A stretch of 64,000 nucleotides of DNA from Nonomuraea sp. NEAU-A123 (GTDB lineage: Bacteria; Actinomycetota; Actinomycetes; Streptosporangiales; Streptosporangiaceae): assembly GCF_018603905.1 (NCBI RefSeq), contig NZ_JAHFZZ010000003.1:558001-622000 (forward strand). Direction: 5' to 3'. The translations under genes and the position numbers were made by a program. Each line of letters starts with the position of its first letter. The first letter of the stretch is position 1. Shown one piece after another: positions 21,571-29,785 of this stretch. The notes below the pieces were generated by a model. It saw nothing but the letters and a program-made list of their open reading frames with translations, was not told where the DNA came from and ran no database searches.

Positions 21571-22185
21571 TCAGCTGGATCCGCACAGCCTATTGAGCTC
21601 CGCGCTGTCTGTATTGATATCCGCGATCACCTGGTTGGGATCGCCGCCGGTCATGCCGGTCAAGCGGAAGTTCAGTTCCTGGAATTCGCGGGCCAGCAGA
21701 CTGATCTTCGCCCCCACCACCCCTTCCGCGTCGAGGACGGCGCCCATCAGGTCGCGGTACGTCTGCTGAGCCGCGGCTGCCTGACTGCTGCGGACGGTCC
21801 CGGCGTTCCGGCGGTATGCGGTCAGCGCCGCCGCCGCCTCGTCACAGCCGCCGGGACGGACCGCTGACAGCGGTGCGGGGGAAACCGGAACCGCTCGTGT
21901 GGAGCTTGGCCTTGGTGGCCGGGGCGTGCTGGACTCAGGCGATGGAGTCGGGGTTCGACGTGCGGGCCGGGTGGTGACTGGATCTGGTGACGATGACTGC
22001 GTGGCCGGGGTGGGGACTACCGCGTCGGACGGGGGCTGCGGAGGCGGGGTCGGCGGCATCAGGTAGGCGATCAGCGCGACCACGGCGGCAACCACACCCG
22101 CCAGAGCGCTCACAGCAGGCCAGCTCAGGCGCAAGCCTGCTCCTCCGCCCGCCGCCGGCGGCTGCGCTGATCCGTTCATCGTCAT
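21571..22185 (-). CDS. Membrane-anchored hypothetical protein with Pro/Ser linker
   Basis: 204 aa. A short cytoplasmic N-terminus is followed by one membrane helix (about 20-43, VSALAGVVAAVVALIAYL) and a Pro/Ser/Thr-rich extracytoplasmic linker (about 44-105). The C-terminal helical domain (about 110-204) has two Cys, GGCDEAAAAL and NRLCGSS, that could form a disulfide. No family recognised. The layout suggests a surface or wall-facing sensor or structural protein. Confidence 0.6.
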   Translation of the reverse strand: MTMNGSAQPPAAGGGAGLRLSWPAVSALAGVVAAVVALIAYLMPPTPPPQPPSDAVVPTPATQSSSPDPVTTRPARRTPTPSPESSTPRPPRPSSTRAVPVSPAPLSAVRPGGCDEAAAALTAYRRNAGTVRSSQAAAAQQTYRDLMGAVLDAEGVVGAKISLLAREFQELNFRLTGMTGGDPNQVIADINTDSAELNRLCGSS

Positions 22186-22570
22186 GCTTTCATCGTGGCC
22201 GAGCTGCCGAGCTCGGTCCAGAATGCCTCCTGGTGATCTTCTTGACTAGAACTCGCCTATGAAGGCGCGGGGTGAAGCGATTTCGGCGGCCGGAAGGGGT
22301 CGGTTGGAAAGACGGCGACGCCCTGTAAAACTGTCGCCGGGGGCGCGCGTGTCCGATGGGGCGGTGATCAAGAGCGCGGGCAGGGCCGCACGGCCTCTGA
22401 CCAGAGCCGGGAAACGTCAGTGGTTCAGGAGCCGCTTCCCTGGTCTTTCGTGCCGGTACAGGTTCCGTTGCGTAGCAGGCCGTCGTGCTGAGCGGACGCC
22501 GTAGCAGTGAGCCGATGTACGGCAACGTCGCCTGGCAAATCAGCCCTGGCGGGGGACCACGCGTCCGGCA
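22186..22570. other. Stretch without recognisable genes
   Basis: 385 bp between the membrane-anchored protein and the MFS gene. Open frames exist but have no protein-like character. No RNA gene or strong hairpin is seen. Confidence 0.45.
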
Positions 22571-23833
22571 TCATCCGCCGGGGGTGCCGGCTCGTGGTCT
22601 GGGAGTCTGCCCAGCCCCCGCCAAACGCCCCCGAGCCCCGCGCACCAGGATGAGGGACAGTGCGGCGAGGCTGAAGGCGGTCAGCATGATGACGGCCATG
22701 GAGACCGTGCCGTCGCCGAGGAGGCCCGACAGGGGTGAGGCGGCCGCGCCGAGGATGAACTGGCTGCCGCCGAGCAGGCCGGAGGCCGCTCCGGGAGCGT
22801 CGTGGCCGAGCGACTGGACGATGGTCGTGGTGGCGGGCAGCGCAGTGCCGAGGCCGGCGACAGTGACGAACAGGCAGGCCCAGGTGGCGGCGAAGGAACC
22901 GCCGGTCGTGACCAGCGAGGCGACCAGGGCCGCCGTACCGGCGCCGGCCACGGCCAGCCCCGTGACCAACAGGGTGTCCACCCGGACGTGGGCGGACAGG
23001 CGGCCGAACAGGACGCTGGAGGCCAGCATGCCGAGGGCGTTGGCAGCGAAGACGAGGCTGTACTGCGTGGCCGAGAGGCCGTAGACGTTCTGGAAGACGA
23101 AGGTCGAGCCGGCGATGTAGGTGAAGAGCGCGGCCCCGGTGAAGGACGAGGCGAGCACGTACCCCATGAGGGCGTGCCGCCCGGCGAGCATCGCGATGGC
23201 CTTGACCACGCCGGTCACCCCGCCCGATTGCCTGCGGTCGGCGGGCAGGCTCTCCGGCACCCAGGCGAGGAGCCCCGCGATCAGCAGGACACCGAAGCCC
23301 GCCAGCGCGGTGAAGACAAGGCGCCAGGAGCCGACGCCGAGGATGGCCCCGCCGAGCACCGGCGCGGCCACCGGGGCCGTGAACACGATGGCGGACAGGG
23401 TCGCGAAGTGGCGACCCGCCTCCGGGGTGCCGTGGAAGCGGTCGGTGAGCACGGCCCGGGCGACCACCATGCCCGCCGCCCCGGCGACCCCCTGTAACAG
23501 CCGCGCCGCGTCGAAGATCTCGATGCTGGGGGAGACGGCGCAGGCCAGCGACAGCACCGTGAACATCGCGGCGCCGGCCAGCAGGACGCGGCGGCGGCCC
23601 ACCGCGTCGCTGACCGGGCCCAGGAGGAGCTGCCCCGCGGCGAGCCCGACGAGAAAGGCCGTCAGGGACAGCTGGACCGAGGACTCCGCGGTGCCGAAGG
23701 ATCTGGCCATGCCGGGGAAGCTGGGCACGTACATGTCGATGGCCAGCGGAGCGACCGCGGTGAGGGCCGCGAGCACGAGGATGAGCCGGCCGGTGTGCTT
23801 CTGATCGGTGACCAGAGCCTGGTTCTGGGACAT
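22571..23833 (-). CDS. Bcr/CflA-type multidrug MFS transporter
   Basis: 420-aa, 12-helix major facilitator of the Bcr/CflA drug-resistance family, exporting drugs by proton antiport. The start region (APLAIDMYVPSFPGMARSFG) and the motif QLLLGPVSDAVGRRRVLLAG are typical of that family. The gene stands alone, with a long leader shared with the divergent KAS III-like gene. Substrate unknown. Confidence 0.88.
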   Translation of the reverse strand: MSQNQALVTDQKHTGRLILVLAALTAVAPLAIDMYVPSFPGMARSFGTAESSVQLSLTAFLVGLAAGQLLLGPVSDAVGRRRVLLAGAAMFTVLSLACAVSPSIEIFDAARLLQGVAGAAGMVVARAVLTDRFHGTPEAGRHFATLSAIVFTAPVAAPVLGGAILGVGSWRLVFTALAGFGVLLIAGLLAWVPESLPADRRQSGGVTGVVKAIAMLAGRHALMGYVLASSFTGAALFTYIAGSTFVFQNVYGLSATQYSLVFAANALGMLASSVLFGRLSAHVRVDTLLVTGLAVAGAGTAALVASLVTTGGSFAATWACLFVTVAGLGTALPATTTIVQSLGHDAPGAASGLLGGSQFILGAAASPLSGLLGDGTVSMAVIMLTAFSLAALSLILVRGARGRLAGAGQTPRPRAGTPGG

Positions 23834-24195
23834 GGGCGTGCTGCTTTCCGGCTTGGGGCAGGTGCCGAGGAGTGGCGTCGCTATGTTGGCACGCCGTCCG
23901 AGAACCTGGCCTGCGATCGCTGACTCCGCTTCGGGACGCCGGTGATCATCGGGGGTGAAGATTATGCATGGTCCGTCCGAAGAATGACACCACTAGTCAT
24001 GGATGATCCATTCGAATAGCATCGGCGCTGACCGCTCCCGGACACATCTGTCAACGTTCAGCGAGGCTCGCCGTACGTATCGCAGTCCGGTGACCGGCAC
24101 GCGACAGCTCTTCCAGCAGGCTCGTTTTTCCCCAGTAGAGGGTTATTCGTTCCACCACGCCCCGCGCGGCGGCGTGCCGCGCTGAAGGAGGACGG
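23834..24195. promoter_or_regulatory. Divergent intergenic region
   Basis: 362 bp between the divergent MFS and KAS III-like genes. It must contain both promoters. I see no convincing -35/-10 pair or operator. GAAGGAGG at 24184-24191 is the ribosome site of the KAS III-like gene. Confidence 0.4.
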
Positions 24196-25242
24196 ATGCA
24201 AACACCCGACATTTACCTACGCAGTATCGGCGTCCATCTGCCACCGGTGGTCAGCATCGAGACGGCTGTCGCCGAGGGCCGCTATCCGGCCGACGAGGTG
24301 GAGTACTTCCGCCTCGGTGGTGCGGCGGTGGCCGGGGACGTACCGGCTCCGGAGCTCGCGCTCCGTGCGGCCCGGCACGCGTTCGAGCGCTCCGGCGGGA
24401 TCTCGCCGCGTGACTTGGACCTCATGCTGTACGCCGACGTCTGGCATCAGGGGCCGGAGGGCTGGCAGCCGCAGTACTACCTGCAGCAGCACCTGGTCGG
24501 CGGCGATGTCCTGTCCGTTGAGGTGCGGCACGGGTGCTGTGGGCTGTTCAGCGCGCTGCAGCTCGCCTGCGGGTATCTGCGCCCGGGTGGCACTGCGTTG
24601 CTGGTCGGCGCCGACAACCACGGCACCCCGCTGGTCGACCGGTGGCGCATGATCGAAGGCAACGTGGTAGGCGATGCCGGGTGTGCGGTGCTGGTCACCA
24701 CGGACACGGGGTTCGCGGAGGTACGGTCGGTAAACGTTATCGTGCTGCCAGAGGCCGAGTCGGTCAACGACGGTGGCGTGGCGATGTTCCCACCGGACGC
24801 GACCGTGGGCCGGCCGCTCGACTTCGCCTCCCGCCACCATGAGTTCCGCAAGCGGCTGCTGGCCGGCGATGGTGCCGGCGTCATGCTGGCGATCCAGTCG
24901 ACGTTGATGGGGCTGGTCGAGCGCACGCTCAAGGAGGCGGGGATCACGCTCGACGAGGTGGCGCGCGTCGCGTTCCCGCACGGGCGCTGGGACAACCTGG
25001 AGGAGCGGGCGAGCTGGTTCGGGCTGACCTTGGCCGACACCACCTGGGAGTACGGCGCCGGCATCGGCCACCTCGGGGTCAGCGACCAGTTCGTCGCCCT
25101 CGACCACCTGCTGGCCGGCGGGGCGCTGGCTCGCGGCGACTACGTGCTGCTCGTCGGGGTGGGTGCCGGCAAGACCTTGGCCTGCGCCGTCCTGCGGATC
25201 CTCGACCTCCCCAAGGAGTACGCCTCCGACGGGCTCGGCTGA
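24196..25242 (+). CDS. Ketoacyl-ACP synthase III-like enzyme
   Basis: 348-aa thiolase-fold protein of the KAS III (FabH-like) superfamily, of the secondary-metabolism type. It has a candidate nucleophile Cys114 in RHGCCGLFSAL and a His in RVAFPHGRWDN. At the usual Asn position it reads GAGIGHLGVSD, a variant seen in non-fatty-acid members of the superfamily. It likely acylates or transfers an acyl group to an unknown acceptor. No acyl carrier protein, PKS or NRPS gene is near, so it is an orphan. Confidence 0.8.
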   Translation: MQTPDIYLRSIGVHLPPVVSIETAVAEGRYPADEVEYFRLGGAAVAGDVPAPELALRAARHAFERSGGISPRDLDLMLYADVWHQGPEGWQPQYYLQQHLVGGDVLSVEVRHGCCGLFSALQLACGYLRPGGTALLVGADNHGTPLVDRWRMIEGNVVGDAGCAVLVTTDTGFAEVRSVNVIVLPEAESVNDGGVAMFPPDATVGRPLDFASRHHEFRKRLLAGDGAGVMLAIQSTLMGLVERTLKEAGITLDEVARVAFPHGRWDNLEERASWFGLTLADTTWEYGAGIGHLGVSDQFVALDHLLAGGALARGDYVLLVGVGAGKTLACAVLRILDLPKEYASDGLG

Positions 25243-25343
25243 GTTCGGCCTGCCCGGGAGGCGGCGGACATGTTCGGCGGTCAAAATACGCCGTCCGGGT
25301 CAGGCGCACGGACGAGATCTTGCAGCGTTGAGGAGTACCGCCG

Positions 25344-26582
25344 TCAGGCGCGGCTCGGTGCCGGCTCGGGCTGAAGGGCGGCCGGGCGGCGGGGGAGCAG
25401 CAGCGGGGTCGCCAGCAGGAGCACGCCGGCCAGGCCGATGGCCGTACGCGGGCCGATCAGGCCGCCCAGCACGCCCCAGGCGGCCGTCAGGAGAGCGGTC
25501 GAGGCCTTGGTCGTCACCGCCCAGGCGGACAGGATGCGGGCGACCCGATCGGTCGCGGTGCGCTCGAGGCGGTAAGTGGCGCAGACGGGGTTGAAGACCC
25601 CGCAGCAGAAGATGAGCCCAAGTTCGACACCCATCACCAGCAGCAGCCCTCCGGTGCCCGGCCCCAGGAAGACCAGGCCGACGGGCCAGAGCGCGCGCAG
25701 CGCCCCGACCACGACCAGGACCCGGTGCTGCCCGAACCAAGTGACGAGCGGTCGGGCCAGCCGCGAACCGAGCAGCCCACCGATCGAGGGCGCGGCGAAG
25801 GCGAGGCCGTACTGCCACGGTGCGAACCCCAGCTGGCCGAACATCAGGACGGCCAGCAGCGGCTGCGTGGCCATCACCAGGCCGTTGAACAAGGCGGTGT
25901 TGAACAACAGCCGACGCAGCGTCGCGTCGGCGAGGATGTACCGCCAACCGTCGAGCAGGTCCCCGGCCCGCATGCGCGCGGCCTCCCGGCGCTGGGGCCG
26001 CGGCTCGGGCCCGCCCATCGCGCCGATGCCCAAGGCCGAGAGCAGGTAGCTGACCGCGTCGGCCACCACCGTCGCCACCGGACCGAGGAGCCCGATCGCC
26101 GCGCCGCCCAGCGGCGGTCCGATGATCGTGGTCGTCCAGGACGTGGACTCGAATCGGGCGTTGGCGACCAGCAGGTCCTCGGCCCGCAGCAGCGTCTTCA
26201 GGTACGCGCCGGAGGCGGCGTGGAAGGTGATGTCGGCCGCCGCGACGACGACCGAGACCAGCAGGAGCTGAAGGAAGGTGAGCACACCGAGCGCGAACGC
26301 GGTGGGGATCGTCAGCAGCGCCGCGAACCGCACCAGGTCCATCGCGATCAGCACCGGCCGCTTGCGGCGGAACTCCACCCACGGGCCGAGCGGCACCGCC
26401 ACGGCCGCGCCCACCAGAGCCCCCACACAGGAGAGCGCGGCGACCTCGGCCGGTCCGGCGTGCAACACCTGAACGGCGATCAGCGGGAACGCGCCGAAGG
26501 CGAGCCACGTACCGAGCGCGCTGGTCCCGTACGCTCCCCAGAGCCACCCGAACCGCCGCCCCAGCCGATGCCCGCTTCTCAT
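25344..26582 (-). CDS. MFS transporter (EntS-like)
   Basis: 412-aa major facilitator with 12 predicted helices. It starts RRFGWLWGAYGTSALGTWLA and has the loop VEFRRKRPVLIAMDLVRF, resembling the exporter group that includes EntS and macrolide efflux proteins. The gene diverges from a LysR regulator 133 bp away, which probably controls it. Substrate unknown. Confidence 0.82.
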   Translation of the reverse strand: MRSGHRLGRRFGWLWGAYGTSALGTWLAFGAFPLIAVQVLHAGPAEVAALSCVGALVGAAVAVPLGPWVEFRRKRPVLIAMDLVRFAALLTIPTAFALGVLTFLQLLLVSVVVAAADITFHAASGAYLKTLLRAEDLLVANARFESTSWTTTIIGPPLGGAAIGLLGPVATVVADAVSYLLSALGIGAMGGPEPRPQRREAARMRAGDLLDGWRYILADATLRRLLFNTALFNGLVMATQPLLAVLMFGQLGFAPWQYGLAFAAPSIGGLLGSRLARPLVTWFGQHRVLVVVGALRALWPVGLVFLGPGTGGLLLVMGVELGLIFCCGVFNPVCATYRLERTATDRVARILSAWAVTTKASTALLTAAWGVLGGLIGPRTAIGLAGVLLLATPLLLPRRPAALQPEPAPSRA

Positions 26583-26683
26583 ACCTGACGCTCCTCGTCA
26601 CTCATCCGCACAACCGATCCGCGATCGGAAGCATCAAAGCGCGCGCTGTACCTGGGGATCAAACAACTGAAGAGCTGTCGGAA

Positions 26684-26698
26684 ACAACCAACCGTTGT
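26684..26698. promoter_or_regulatory. Candidate LysR operator
   Basis: ACAAC-N5-GTTGT, a perfect dyad of 15 bp lying 17 bp before the LysR start and between the divergent genes. It has the T-N11-A shape of LysR sites. Confidence 0.5.
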
Positions 26699-26715
26699 AC
26701 CCATAGAGTGTCGGC

Positions 26716-27651
26716 ATGGACCTCGACACCGTCCGGACCTTCGTCGCCGCCGCTGACGCGGGGCAGTTTCAGGAGGCCGCCGCCGAGCTGGCGGTCACCC
26801 AGCAGGCCGTCTCCAAGCGCATCGCCGCGCTGGAGCGCAACCTCGGGGTGCGGCTGTTCACCCGCACTCCGCGCGGCGCCGAGCTCACCATCGATGGGCA
26901 GGCGTTCCTGCCCCACGCGCGCGAACTGCTGCGCGTCGCCGAGCGCGCGGTCGCGTCCGTGCGCACCGGCCGCCGTCCGCTGCGCGTCGACATGCTCGCC
27001 TCGCGCAGCGCGGCGTCGGGCCTGATGCGCGGCTTCCACCGCGCGCACCCTGAGATCGAGCTCGACGTGGTGATGCTGTTCGATATCGAGACGGCCCTCG
27101 CCGCCATTCGGTCCGGTGCGATCGACGCGTCCTTCCGCGCCGTCGCCGTGCCCGGCCGGCCCCTTCCCGAGGACATCGAATCCGTCCGGGTGCTCGACGA
27201 GGCGCTCCAACTCCTCACCGGGCCCGCCCACGCGCTGGCCGGCGCCCGGTCGGTGACCGTCGCTCAGCTCGCCGGGCACCGGATCTGGATGCCCGGCATC
27301 GTCCCCGGGACCGAGTGGGCCGCCTACTACGACGATCTCGTCGCCGAGTTCGGCCTCACCATCGAGGCGACCGGCCCCAACTTCGGCTCCGACGCGCTCC
27401 TCGACACCATCGCCGACACCCCGGCCCTGGCCACCTTCATGGGCGAGCAGACCCGCCTGGTCTGGCCCGCCGACCACGGCCTGCGCCGCATCCCGGTGAC
27501 CGACCCGACGCCCGTCTACCCGCACTCGCTCCTGTGGCACCGCGACAACCCCCACCCAGCGCTGGCCACCCTCCGCGCCCACCTCGCCGCCGCAGCGGCC
27601 GGCCACGACGCCGCCGGGACCTGGGCGCCGGGCTGGGTGATTCCGCGCTGA
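26716..27651 (+). CDS. LysR-family transcriptional regulator
   Basis: 311 aa. The N-terminal winged HTH (about 1-60: MDLDTVRTFVAAADAGQFQE, then VTQQAVSKRIAALERNLGVR) is followed by a substrate-binding domain (about 85-300). It is divergent from the EntS-like exporter and so its likely regulator. Ligand unknown. Confidence 0.92.
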   Translation: MDLDTVRTFVAAADAGQFQEAAAELAVTQQAVSKRIAALERNLGVRLFTRTPRGAELTIDGQAFLPHARELLRVAERAVASVRTGRRPLRVDMLASRSAASGLMRGFHRAHPEIELDVVMLFDIETALAAIRSGAIDASFRAVAVPGRPLPEDIESVRVLDEALQLLTGPAHALAGARSVTVAQLAGHRIWMPGIVPGTEWAAYYDDLVAEFGLTIEATGPNFGSDALLDTIADTPALATFMGEQTRLVWPADHGLRRIPVTDPTPVYPHSLLWHRDNPHPALATLRAHLAAAAAGHDAAGTWAPGWVIPR

Positions 27652-27654
27652 CCG

Positions 27655-27775
27655 CCGCCGCGTCCGCGATCAACCGGTCCACGGAGTCCTGCGGCACCGA
27701 ACGGTACAGCCCAAGGCCAGCTCGTTGATGTGGGACGCGTTGAAGGTGCAGCCCTCGCACCGCTCCGCGGCGGGC
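27655..27775 (-). pseudogene. Possible gene fragment with a CxxC motif
   Basis: On the minus strand one frame reads RCEGCTFNASHINELALG; a one-base shift continues as LYRSVPQDSVDRLIADAAAV. Together they look like the C-terminal end of a real protein, broken by a frameshift and lacking its front. Family not identified. Confidence 0.25.
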
Positions 27776-27837
27776 CTGGAACCGCTACGCCCCGGGGCGA
27801 ATCCTCATCAATGGCGTTGCCATGCTCGCGTCAGCAA

Positions 27838-27871
27838 CCTACGCTATTTCGTAATTATGGAATAGCGTAGG
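27838..27871. promoter_or_regulatory. 11-bp palindromic operator
   Basis: Perfect inverted repeat CCTACGCTATT-N12-AATAGCGTAGG. The right arm covers the ribosome site of the downstream HTH gene and ends 5 bp before its start codon. It is most likely the autoregulatory site of that regulator. Confidence 0.75.
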
Positions 27872-27876
27872 AGAGC

Positions 27877-28452
27877 ATGATGATCGAGGAAAGACTCGCC
27901 GAACTCGAGCGCCGGATCGCCCGCCTGGAGGGTCGGACCGAGCCCGCCGGCCCACCCCCACGCTCACCGGACTCGCCGTCTCTCATGGGAGTGCTCAACA
28001 GCATGCGCCTCCAGGCGGAGCAGGAGGACGAGCTCGGGACGGTGGGCTACGTCGGAGCCGCACGGTTGCCCGGCGGCGAGAACCGCTACGCCAGGCAGCT
28101 CTCTCTCGCCGAGTTGCTGTCGGCCGATTGGGCGCCGGCGGTCGACATCCTGGAGGCCCTCGGCAGCCTGCCGCGGCTGGCGCTGCTCGGCACACTCATA
28201 CGACAGGGCCGGTGCACCCGCGCCGACCTCCAAGAATCCCTCGGCGGAGACGGCGAGCAGACCACCAGCGGCCAGCTCTATCACCACCTGCGCGCGCTGC
28301 AGAGCGCCAGGCTGATCAAACAACGGCGGCGCGGCGACTACGAGTTCGCGCCCGAGGCCGTGATCCCGGTCCTCACCATCCTCGCCGCTGCGCTCAACCT
28401 GGCCACCGACCCCCCGATCGGCCCACCTGTCGATCTTCCTGAACCGGAATGA
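27877..28452 (+). CDS. Winged-helix (ArsR-like) regulator
   Basis: 191 aa. It begins with a short coiled-coil-like helix (EERLAELERRIARLEG), then a linker, then a winged helix in the C-terminal two thirds. That part has SLPRLALLGTLIRQGRCTRA, QLYHHLRALQSARLIKQRRR and GDYEFAPEAVIPVL, as in ArsR-type regulators. A perfect palindrome overlaps its translation start, suggesting autorepression. It may also control the PadR-ABC-acylase genes downstream. Confidence 0.75.
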   Translation: MMIEERLAELERRIARLEGRTEPAGPPPRSPDSPSLMGVLNSMRLQAEQEDELGTVGYVGAARLPGGENRYARQLSLAELLSADWAPAVDILEALGSLPRLALLGTLIRQGRCTRADLQESLGGDGEQTTSGQLYHHLRALQSARLIKQRRRGDYEFAPEAVIPVLTILAAALNLATDPPIGPPVDLPEPE

Positions 28453-28541
28453 CCAAGTGGGCCACAAGGCGAAGGCGAGATCCAACGCGCCTCGGCGCCC
28501 TCCGCAAGTCGGCTCGATCGGCTGAACTTACCTCCGGCGTA

Positions 28542-28558
28542 TATACCCTGAGGGTATA
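28542..28558. promoter_or_regulatory. PadR operator palindrome
   Basis: TATACCC-TGA-GGGTATA ends 10 bp before the PadR start codon. It overlaps the expected promoter or leader and is the probable autoregulatory site. Confidence 0.75.
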
Positions 28559-28568
28559 GTCGGCCGGC

Positions 28569-29096
28569 ATGAGTGTCCCCCTCGCACTACTCGGCCTGCT
28601 GGAACGGGAGCCGAGCCACGGATACGACCTGAAGCGCGACTACGACGCCTTCTTCAACCGGGGCAAGCCCCTGCCCTTCGGCCAGGTCTATTCCACGCTC
28701 GGCCGCCTGGCCAGAGACGGCAAGGTCATCGCCGGGCAGAGCGAACCGGGCGACGGGCCCGACCGCAAGCGCTACGCCATCACCCCCGTGGGCAAGGACG
28801 AGGTCGAGGCGTGGCTGGCCGAGCCGGTCGCGGCCGAGCCGTCCCTGCATACGGTGCTGTTCACCAAGGTCGTGCTGGCGCTGATGCTGGGGCGCGATGC
28901 GGCGGGTTACCTGGACGCCCAGCGTGCGACGCATCTGGGACGCATGCGCGAACTCACCGAGATCAAGCGCGCGGGCAACCTGGTCGACGCGCTCCTGGCC
29001 GATCACGGCCTGTTCCGCCTTGAGGCCGACCTGCGGTGGATCGACGTCACCCAGGCTCGGCTGGGGGCGCTGGCGGAGGCGGTGCGCGAGCGATGA
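28569..29096 (+). CDS. PadR-family transcriptional regulator
   Basis: 175 aa. The N-terminal PadR winged helix (LALLGLLEREPSHGYDLKRD, then PFGQVYSTLGRLARDGKV) is followed by a C-terminal helical dimerisation part. PadR proteins of this type usually repress a linked ABC exporter. Its stop overlaps the ATPase start by 4 bp (ATGA), so it is the first gene of the exporter operon. Confidence 0.93.
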   Translation: MSVPLALLGLLEREPSHGYDLKRDYDAFFNRGKPLPFGQVYSTLGRLARDGKVIAGQSEPGDGPDRKRYAITPVGKDEVEAWLAEPVAAEPSLHTVLFTKVVLALMLGRDAAGYLDAQRATHLGRMRELTEIKRAGNLVDALLADHGLFRLEADLRWIDVTQARLGALAEAVRER

Positions 29097-29785
29097 TCGT
29101 CAACGCGCTGCTGCGGGCCGAGGCGGTCAGCCGCTCCTACGGCAACACGCCCGCGCTGCGGGAGGCCAGCCTGTCGGTGGCCGCGGGCGAGGTGCTGGCC
29201 GTCATGGGACCCAGCGGTTCGGGCAAGTCGACGCTGCTGCACTGCCTGGCCGGGATCTTCACCCCGGACAGCGGCGAGGTGTGGTTCGACGGGCGGCGGC
29301 TGGACACGCTGAACGACGGCCGCCGTAGCGAGCTGCGGCGCACCGCCTTCGGTTTCGTCTTCCAGTTCGGCCAGCTCGTGCCGGAGCTGACCGTGGCCGA
29401 CAACGTGGCGCTGCCGCTGCTGCTCGGCCGGGTCAAGCGTAAGCGTGCCTACGCGCGGGCCGCCTCCTGGCTGGAACGGCTGGAGCTGGCCGACCTGGGC
29501 GGCCGGCGCACCGGGGAGCTGTCCGGCGGGCAGGCGCAGCGGGTGGCCATCGCCAGAGCGCTGGTGACCGGGCCGCGGGTCGTCTTCGCCGACGAGCCGA
29601 CCGGCGCGCTCGACTCGCTCACCGGCGAGCTCGTGATGGAACTGCTGGTGCGCCTGGCCCGCGAGGAAGGCACCACCGTGATCGTGGTGACCCACGATGC
29701 CCGGGTGGCCGCCTGCGCCGACCGGGAGGTCGTCGTGCGCGACGGCCGGGTCACCGACCCGTACGCGAGCGGGCTCGTCCGATGA
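29093..29785 (+). CDS. ABC transporter ATPase (MacB/LolD type)
   Basis: 230-aa nucleotide-binding subunit. Walker A is GPSGSGKST, the Q-loop lies in FVFQFGQLVPELTVADNVAL, the signature is LSGGQAQRVAIARAL and Walker B is VVFADEPTGALDS. The start is ATG 29093, overlapping the padR stop. It overlaps the permease gene by 4 bp. With the FtsX-type permease it forms a mechanotransmission-type exporter or extractor. Confidence 0.95.
   Translation: MIVNALLRAEAVSRSYGNTPALREASLSVAAGEVLAVMGPSGSGKSTLLHCLAGIFTPDSGEVWFDGRRLDTLNDGRRSELRRTAFGFVFQFGQLVPELTVADNVALPLLLGRVKRKRAYARAASWLERLELADLGGRRTGELSGGQAQRVAIARALVTGPRVVFADEPTGALDSLTGELVMELLVRLAREEGTTVIVVTHDARVAACADREVVVRDGRVTDPYASGLVR

Noticed and set aside
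22190..22525. 111-aa minus-strand frame in the gap before the MFS gene
   Set aside because: Arg/Pro-rich with no motif or ribosome site.
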